A stretch of 64,000 nt of DNA from Sphingomonas radiodurans (GTDB taxonomy: Bacteria; Pseudomonadota; Alphaproteobacteria; Sphingomonadales; Sphingomonadaceae), in the NCBI RefSeq assembly GCF_020866845.1, contig NZ_CP086594.1, positions 558,001-622,000 on the forward strand, written 5' to 3'. The position numbers and the translations under genes are program-made. The notes under the pieces are model-generated. The model was not told where the DNA came from. It saw only the letters and a list, made by a program, of their open reading frames with translations, and did no database searches. This document shows, in pieces, positions 60,486 through 64,000 of this stretch (position 1 is its first letter; every line of letters begins with the position of its first letter).

Positions 60486-62294
60486 TCAGCTGACGGGTTG
60501 GGGACGGTGCGGGCACGCGACTGGCTGCGCGGCGCCACGCGCGAACAGGCGGACGCGATAGGCAAAGGCGTCGCCGCCGGCGGTCTGGTGCGGCCCGACG
60601 CTCAGGTCGAGCGTGCCGCCGCGGGCGAGATCGACGTCCACACCGGTAAGGAGCGCGTCTTGCGTCAGGACGCGGCTCCAGACGGTGCGGCCGGAAGCGA
60701 TCACTGAAACATCGACGCCGTCGCCGTTCGGCTTTTTCGTGAAGCAGCCGGCGATGCTCAGCCGCGCGGTGGCAGGCGACGTGTAGCGGACCACCGCACG
60801 GACTGGCGCGGCGGCCGTACCGGCGACTGCGGCGGTGATGTCGCTGATCCGCAACGGCTGGAAATTGCGTGAGGCATAGCTGCTGTCCCACTGCCCGTCC
60901 GACAGCGCGAGCGGGTGCAGCTTGCCGTCGCGGGTCTGCGCTAGATACGACCAGGGGGGCTGGCCGTAGCCGAAGGTGGTGTCGGCGACGATCATGCTCG
61001 ATTGCTCGCGCCGCGGCGTGCCGGCGGCTGTGACGATCAGCGGCAGCGGGCCGACATCGACCTTGGTGGCGCTGCCGCCGACTGCCCGGCCGTACGCATC
61101 ATGCGCCGTAAGGCTCCCGCCGAACGCGACGCGGCCACCACCGCCCCAGACGACATAGGCGCCGCTCCCGAAGCGGTAGAGGCGGATGCCTTGATCCTTG
61201 AGGTCGATCTGCGTCGCGCGACCCGTGCTGGTGAGCGCGGCCATCCGGCCATAGGCGCGCGCGGCGGGCTTCTCGGTCGGGCCGCTGTAGAGGCCCATGT
61301 GGCGGAACCATTGCTGGTCGATCAGCGCGTACCAATAGGCCCGCGATACGCCCGCGGCGCTTAGCAGCGTGACCATCTTGACCAGTTCCTCGGCGGCGAT
61401 GTCGGCGGTCGCGTAATTGTCGCTGAATTCGGTGGCCCAGATCGGGAGCACGCGGCCGTGGCGGCGCATCACGTCGGTGAGGTTGGCGAGCTCGCGATCG
61501 ACGTTCTCGGCTTGCGAGCGATACGGGTGAACCGCGATCGCATCGGCCGCGTCGAGCAGCCCCGCGGCGAAGAGCCGGTCGAGGAAGCCGGTGCCGATGA
61601 CGTTGGTCGAGCCGCCGACGACCGCCGTTGTCGATCCGCGCCGCCGCAGCTCGGTGCCGGTCGCACGCACCAGCGCGACGTAGCGGGCGGGGCCGTTCAC
61701 CCCGGCGGGGTAGGACAGGTTGCGCGAGTCGTTGATCTCGTTGCCCACCTCGATCCCGGCGAGGCAGGTGCGGTAGCGGTCGGCGAGCGCGCCGGCGTAG
61801 CGCGCGAAGGCGGCGATAGCGCGGTCGCTGTGCGCGGTCTTGCCGCCATCATACGCCGGGTGCTCGGGCGCGAGCGTGAGGAGCAGGGTGCGGCCGCTTT
61901 GGCAGACGGCGTCGAGCGCGGCGGGAGCGGCGACGTCGAGCGCGTAGCGGCCTGGGGTCGGCTCGCCGCGCGACCATGGCACGCCGTCGCGCACTGCGGT
62001 CGCTCCGCTCGTGCGGACGCGGTCGACGAGTGTTGCTGGCCAGCCCTGGCTGAAATGGGTCTGGACGCCGAGCGTCATGCCGGGGGTGGCGACGGGAGCG
62101 GCGGCGCTTGGCGGGGGCGGTGCGACGTCGACGCCCGGCGACGGCTGCGCCGGGGCGAGCACGACGGTAATCAGCTGTCGCTTCGTCGACTGGGCCGGCG
62201 CCCCCTGCCCTTCGGCGGCCGACAGCGACATCGTCGTCTCCGCGCCCGCGATCAGCATGGTCAGCGCGACGGTGGTGGTGCGAACGATAATCAT
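60486..62294 (-). CDS. Secreted clan GH-A glycoside hydrolase
   Basis: 602 residues from MIIVRTTTVALTM (ATG overlaps the stop of the transferase gene). A signal peptide and Pro-rich linker precede a TIM barrel. It has LGVQTHFSQGW, a putative acid/base in IEVGNEIND and a putative nucleophile in PIWATEFSDNY, the NE...E pair of clan A (GH5/GH39/GH79-like). The last about 180 residues form beta domains that could bind carbohydrate. Enzymes placed like this trim or release the exopolysaccharide they sit with. The family number cannot be fixed. Confidence 0.8.
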   Translation of the reverse strand: MIIVRTTTVALTMLIAGAETTMSLSAAEGQGAPAQSTKRQLITVVLAPAQPSPGVDVAPPPPSAAAPVATPGMTLGVQTHFSQGWPATLVDRVRTSGATAVRDGVPWSRGEPTPGRYALDVAAPAALDAVCQSGRTLLLTLAPEHPAYDGGKTAHSDRAIAAFARYAGALADRYRTCLAGIEVGNEINDSRNLSYPAGVNGPARYVALVRATGTELRRRGSTTAVVGGSTNVIGTGFLDRLFAAGLLDAADAIAVHPYRSQAENVDRELANLTDVMRRHGRVLPIWATEFSDNYATADIAAEELVKMVTLLSAAGVSRAYWYALIDQQWFRHMGLYSGPTEKPAARAYGRMAALTSTGRATQIDLKDQGIRLYRFGSGAYVVWGGGGRVAFGGSLTAHDAYGRAVGGSATKVDVGPLPLIVTAAGTPRREQSSMIVADTTFGYGQPPWSYLAQTRDGKLHPLALSDGQWDSSYASRNFQPLRISDITAAVAGTAAAPVRAVVRYTSPATARLSIAGCFTKKPNGDGVDVSVIASGRTVWSRVLTQDALLTGVDVDLARGGTLDLSVGPHQTAGGDAFAYRVRLFARGAAQPVACPHRPQPVS

Positions 62295-63433
62295 GCGGCG
62301 AGTGCCGCGAGGATGCCGGCGTCGAAATGCTCGGGCGCGAACGTGCGCGCCTGGCGCACCGCGACGGCGGGGTCGAAATGCGGCGCCCAGGTTTCGAAGG
62401 CACGGACGGCTTCGGCGAGGGATTCGGCGTTCTGTTCGGGGAAGAACAGCCCGGTCTCGCCCGGCACGATGCTGTCGAGCACACCGCCGCGGCCGTAGGC
62501 GATCACCGGGCGGCCAGAGGCCATCGCCTCGACCGGCACGATTCCGAAATCCTCCTCCGCCGTGAACACCAGCGCGCGGCAGGTGGCATAGGCGCGGCGG
62601 AGCTGATCGAAGTTCAGCCGATCGACGATTTCGATCGTCGGCCCGGCGCGGCGGCGCAGCTCCTGCGCCAGCTCGCCGGTGCCGACCATCAGCAACGGCA
62701 GACCGAGCTGGTTGAAGGCGTCGAGCGCGATGTCGGCGCGCTTGTACGGCGTCATCTGGCCGACCCACAGGAACCGGTCGGTCACCTCGTGCGGCGCGAC
62801 GGGGGTGAACAGGTCGACCTCGACCGGCGGGTGGACGACATTGGATTCGCGGCCCCACGATTTGGCAATCCGCGCCTTGATGAAGTGCGAGTTCGCGACC
62901 AGCCGATCGACGCGGCGCGCGGACGACACGTCCCAGCCGCGCAACTGGTGGAACATCCACGGCATCAGCGCGCGCGTGAGCCCGCCGGCCGACGCGCGAT
63001 ACTGGTGATAATGGTCCCAGAGATAGCGCATCGGCGAATGGACGTAGCAGAGGTGCAGCGCATCCGGGGTGACGATCACGCCCTTGGCCGGGCCGGATTC
63101 GCTCGAGATGACGAGATCGTACCCGCGCAGATCGAGCTGCTCGAGCGCCATCGGCATCAGCGGCAGATACTTCTGATAATGTTTACGCGCGCCGGGAAGC
63201 CGGCCAACGAACGTCTGTGTCACCCGCCGCCCGCGGATCAGATCGGACACCGCGTCCTCGGCATAAACGTGCGTGAACACGTCGGCGTTGGGAAACAGTC
63301 GCAGCAATTGTTCGACCACGCGCTCACCGCCGCGCATCGTGACGAGCCAGTAATGGATGATCGCCACACGCCGCGGCCAGCCCGGCGGGCGGCCCTCGAT
63401 CATCGGGCGTGCCGCCAGATCTGCCTCAACCAT
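62291..63433 (-). CDS. GT4-type glycosyltransferase
   Basis: 380 residues from ATG at 63433, 8 bases inside the kinase gene; a longer in-frame start at 63508 would lie wholly in that gene. N-domain IIHYWLVTMRGGERVVEQLLRLFPNADVFTHVY, CYVHSPMRYLWDHYHQY; C-domain RFLWVGQMTPYKRADIALDAF, FTAEEDFGIVPVEAMASGRPVIAYGRGG. This subgroup is common in exopolysaccharide loci and often carries mannose or related transfer; the sugar is not determined here. Confidence 0.9.
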   Translation of the reverse strand: MVEADLAARPMIEGRPPGWPRRVAIIHYWLVTMRGGERVVEQLLRLFPNADVFTHVYAEDAVSDLIRGRRVTQTFVGRLPGARKHYQKYLPLMPMALEQLDLRGYDLVISSESGPAKGVIVTPDALHLCYVHSPMRYLWDHYHQYRASAGGLTRALMPWMFHQLRGWDVSSARRVDRLVANSHFIKARIAKSWGRESNVVHPPVEVDLFTPVAPHEVTDRFLWVGQMTPYKRADIALDAFNQLGLPLLMVGTGELAQELRRRAGPTIEIVDRLNFDQLRRAYATCRALVFTAEEDFGIVPVEAMASGRPVIAYGRGGVLDSIVPGETGLFFPEQNAESLAEAVRAFETWAPHFDPAVAVRQARTFAPEHFDAGILAALAA

Positions 63434-64000
63434 AATAGCTTTTGTACCGATCATAATAAGACGCATCGTCGCCGAGCCCGAAGCGGGCGAGCTGCTTGAT
63501 ATCGACACGAGTCAGCACCACGCCGGTGACGGAATCGCGCTCGCGCGGCAGCTGGCGGAAGGCCGCGCGGACCGCGTGGTCGGGGGTGCTGCGCCAGCGG
63601 ACGACGAAGACGCTCGCGTCGGCCTTGCTCAGCATCAGCCGCGCGTCGGCGATCGGCAGAACGGGCGCGGTATCGATGATGATCGCGTCGAAGCGTTCGC
63701 GCAGCAGCGCGAGCAGCCGATCCATTTCCTCGCCCATCAGCAGTTCGGACTGATCGTGGCCTTGCGAGACGGGCAGCACTTGCAGCCCGGTCTGAAAATC
63801 CTTCGACAGCGCTTCGTCGAGCGTGTTGGCGCCGCGCAGCACCTCAATCAGCCCCGGCCGACCCTCGCGATCGGGCAAACGCCGGCTGACGCCCTGCTGG
63901 CGCAGATCGCAATCGATTAGCACGGTATTCTCGCCCGACATGGCGATCGATCGGGCGAGGCAGATCGCGGTCGCCGTCTTGCCCTCGCTCGGCAGCGCGG
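63426..64000 (-). CDS. Bacterial tyrosine kinase (Wzc/CpsD-type), C-terminal part, cut by the window edge
   Basis: At least 191 codons, continuing past 64000. Walker A LPSEGKTATA lies at the edge, Walker A' is VLIDCDLRQQ and Walker B is AIIIDTAPVLPIAD. The C-terminus YYDRYKSYYG holds four tyrosines in ten residues, the autophosphorylation cluster of BY-kinases. Such kinases, alone or fused to a Wzz-type membrane domain, control chain length and export of exopolysaccharide. Whether the membrane part is fused lies outside the window. Confidence 0.93.
   Translation of the reverse strand, partial: ALPSEGKTATAICLARSIAMSGENTVLIDCDLRQQGVSRRLPDREGRPGLIEVLRGANTLDEALSKDFQTGLQVLPVSQGHDQSELLMGEEMDRLLALLRERFDAIIIDTAPVLPIADARLMLSKADASVFVVRWRSTPDHAVRAAFRQLPRERDSVTGVVLTRVDIKQLARFGLGDDASYYDRYKSYYG

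Overview
The window looks like the chromosome of a GC-rich alphaproteobacterium, most likely a sphingomonad (Sphingomonas or a close relative). The evidence is the content: UPF0262 and DUF2849/DUF934 genes, an assimilatory sulfur operon using the APS form of CysH, TamA/TamB, a treY-malQ-treZ-glgX operon, an exopolysaccharide cluster, many ATGA start/stop overlaps, and GC-rich palindromic repeats of the kind found in sphingomonads. No ribosomal marker is present, so the genus is inferred.

Region 1 (1-5406) is the right end of a decayed prophage or integrative element. A minus-strand tail module holds a tail-tip protein with a frameshift, a DUF6950-like protein, a hub-like protein and an N-terminally truncated tail protein. 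A plus-strand membrane-anchored gene sits inside this module and looks like a moron. The head, packaging and early tail genes expected next are missing; after the truncated gene come a small remnant HTH unit and a large serine recombinase. The last 11 codons of the recombinase lie inside the 3' end of tRNA-Gly(CCC), which marks the probable attachment site.

Region 2 (5.6-20.4 kb) is ordinary chromosome: a secreted CHAP protein, a CoxE-like VWA protein, a run of SH3 protein, nadC, small membrane protein and RNase T2, a 2-hydroxyacid dehydrogenase, a nitronate-monooxygenase-like protein with an extra Cys cluster, a glycosyltransferase, an EAL phosphodiesterase, a tiny Cys-rich protein, a GH130-hydrolase pair, SelO and AstD.

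Region 3 (20.3-24.4 kb) is a sulfite/sulfate assimilation and siroheme operon: cobA, DUF2849, nitrite/sulfite reductase, DUF934 and cysH. It faces dnaB across a hairpin. Region 4 (26-46 kb) carries UPF0262, a GH25-like protein with cdd, a PQQ-type sugar dehydrogenase, a flavin monooxygenase, tamA-tamB, an RND tripartite efflux operon that diverges from tamA, and a PhaE/PhaC-like pair with a GNAT and a second hydrolase.

Region 5 (46.1-54.3 kb, minus strand) is glgX-treZ-malQ-treY, each joined by a 4-nt overlap. It turns glycogen or maltooligosaccharide into trehalose. treZ carries a perfect inverted repeat, apparently inserted in frame. Region 6 (54.3-64 kb) is an exopolysaccharide locus with three GT4-type and one GT2-type transferases, a flippase, a polymerase-like protein, a secreted clan GH-A glycosidase and, cut by the window edge, a bacterial tyrosine kinase.

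No gene-free stretch exceeds 300 bases. No CRISPR array, rRNA or insertion-sequence transposase was seen.
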